A DNA stretch of 64,000 bases from Streptomyces sp. OR43 (lineage in GTDB: Bacteria > Actinomycetota > Actinomycetes > Streptomycetales > Streptomycetaceae). The DNA lies in contig NZ_RDBK01000043.1 of the NCBI RefSeq assembly GCF_008042275.1, positions 110,660-174,659 on the forward strand, read 5' to 3'. Positions 63,109 to 64,000 of the stretch are shown here, in pieces; position 1 is the first letter of the stretch; each line of letters begins with the position of its first letter. Under the pieces are notes generated by a model. It saw only the letters and a program-made list of their open reading frames with translations, was not told the origin of the DNA and made no database searches. Position numbers and translations under genes: made by a program.

Positions 63109-64000
63109 ATGAAGGGTTCGACGTACCGCCGTTGCTACTGCCGGGACGCTGACGGCAGGGCGCTGGGCAAGACGTGCGCGCAGCTGTCCAGCCGCCGGCA
63201 CGGGGTGTACGCGGTGCGGCAAGAGCTGCCCGCCCGCGGCGACGGCACACGACGGTCGTTCTCCCGCTCCGGGTACAGCACCGCGAAGGAAGCACAGGAG
63301 GCCCTGGACCAGGTCCGCGCACTGCTCGCCCTCCCGGACGGCGACGACGCCGACGGGCAGGTCCGCATCGGCGACCTGCTGGAGAACGTCAGCAAGGACA
63401 AGAAGGCGCCGCTGCCCGACCTGGAGCAGACACGGCGCCGCTTCCGTGCCGGGCAGTCACTGACCAGCCGCCTCACCGTCGGCGACTGGCTGGACGAGTG
63501 GCTGGAGGCGAAGCGCCGCCGCAAGACGACCCTCACCGGATACGCCTCCCACATCCGCGTGCACCTGCGCCCCCGCATCGGGCACCTCCAGCTGGACCGG
63601 CTGAACGTCGGGCACCTGGTGGAGATGTTCGACGCGATCAACGACGCCAACGAGGCGATCGAGGCGGAGAACGAGGAGCGGCGCGAGCAGGAGCGCAGGG
63701 CGACATGGGGGAAGAGGTCCCGGCCGCCGGAGTCGGAGACTGCCCGCCTGGCCGAGGAGCGGGCGAAGCTGGCGGCCCTGCCTCCGTACCGCCGGGTCAC
63801 GGGGCCGGCGACCCAGCAGCGGATCCGGGCGACGTTGCGGTCCGCGCTGAATTCTGCGATCTCGAACCAGATGCTGACGTTCAACCCGGCGTCGCACGTG
63901 GAGCTGGCCTCGGGCAAGCGGCCGAAGGCGCTGCTGTGGACGGCCGAGCACGTGGAGCGGTGGCGGGAGACGGGTGAGAAGCCGTCCGGGGTGATGGTGT
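63109..64000 (+). CDS. Tyrosine site-specific integrase, 5' part
   Basis: ATG 63109 follows AGGA by 8 bp and stays open to the window edge (297 codons). The N-terminal arm-binding part has a CYCRDADG-type Cys cluster (MKGSTYRRCYCRDADGRALG). The core-binding SAM-like domain reads LTVGDWLDEWLEAKRRRKTTLTGYASHIRVHLRPRIGHLQLDRLNVGHLVEMF. A charged helical insertion (about residues 180-225, EAIEAENEERREQERR) comes before RVTGPATQQRIRATLRSALNSAI. The catalytic R-H-R-Y domain lies beyond the edge. It would recombine the phage att site with the tRNA 3' end seen at 23336. Confidence 0.9.
   Translation, partial: MKGSTYRRCYCRDADGRALGKTCAQLSSRRHGVYAVRQELPARGDGTRRSFSRSGYSTAKEAQEALDQVRALLALPDGDDADGQVRIGDLLENVSKDKKAPLPDLEQTRRRFRAGQSLTSRLTVGDWLDEWLEAKRRRKTTLTGYASHIRVHLRPRIGHLQLDRLNVGHLVEMFDAINDANEAIEAENEERREQERRATWGKRSRPPESETARLAEERAKLAALPPYRRVTGPATQQRIRATLRSALNSAISNQMLTFNPASHVELASGKRPKALLWTAEHVERWRETGEKPSGVMV

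Larger units (their letters stand above)
23336..64000. mobile_element. Siphovirus-type prophage (left 40.7 kb)
   Basis: The element begins in a truncated tRNA gene and contains a full set of tailed-phage modules. These are integrase and repressor (62054 rightward, beyond the window), leftward early and replication genes, terminase, portal, scaffold, major capsid, connectors, tail tube, chaperone pair with frameshift, tape measure, Dit, baseplate, endolysin and holin. The long tape measure and the absence of sheath genes indicate a flexible non-contractile tail. attR lies outside the window, so the right end is not defined. The broken tape-measure gene suggests a defective prophage. Confidence 0.93.

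Overview
The window is high-GC actinobacterial DNA, most consistent with a Streptomyces chromosome. The signs are strong G/C bias at third codon positions, many GTG starts, ATGA/GTGA-coupled genes, and Streptomyces-type families (DUF6879, DUF6907, DUF5753-type HTH, CPBP proteases, secreted RHS proteins). It has two parts: about 23.3 kb of chromosome, and the left 40.7 kb of a tailed-phage prophage that runs off the right edge.

Chromosome (1-23335). After the end of an acyl-CoA carboxyltransferase gene and a two-domain VOC protein comes an RHS polymorphic-toxin locus read leftward. It holds a 2675-aa secreted RHS protein (2840-10867) with a ricin-type lectin insertion, a HINT self-cleaving domain and a C-terminal SCP1.201/DddA-like deaminase toxin, followed by a candidate immunity gene (2004-2666). 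A 1063-aa DNRLRE/FG-GAP surface protein is transcribed divergently. Next are two MFS exporters, one coupled to a TetR gene with a perfect operator-like palindrome upstream, a CPBP membrane protease, a tiny ORF with a perfect Shine-Dalgarno ahead of a decayed rsgA-like GTPase gene, a SAM methyltransferase, and a divergent SDR/TetR pair with twin operators.

Prophage (about 23336 to beyond 64000). The left end lies inside the 3' half of a CAT-anticodon tRNA gene (attL, minus strand). The intact tRNA and attR should lie beyond the right edge, next to the tyrosine integrase that starts at 63109. Integrase and an Xre-type repressor read rightward. Almost everything else reads leftward in tightly overlapping operons. 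From right to left these are excisionase/HTH genes, a DUF927 primase-helicase, a possible origin with GTAACG repeats, a DEAD helicase, a RuvC-like nuclease, small DNA-binding and membrane proteins, a GDPD-domain tail fibre, HNH endonuclease, TerS, TerL, portal, MuF-like protein, scaffold, capsid, head-tail connectors, tail tube, G/GT chaperones with a -1 slippery heptamer, tape measure, Dit and baseplate or fibre proteins, an amidase endolysin with holin, and a cluster of probable morons at attL. The order fits a siphovirus. The tape-measure gene carries an exact 299-bp tandem duplication that breaks its frame, so the prophage as written should be tail-defective unless the duplication reverts or is an assembly artefact.

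The most notable items are the deaminase toxin and its unrecognised immunity gene, the leader ORF ahead of the rsgA relic, the tape-measure duplication, the GDPD tail fibre with a substituted metal ligand, and a regulatory island of three repeats plus a 25-bp palindrome at 49931-50100.
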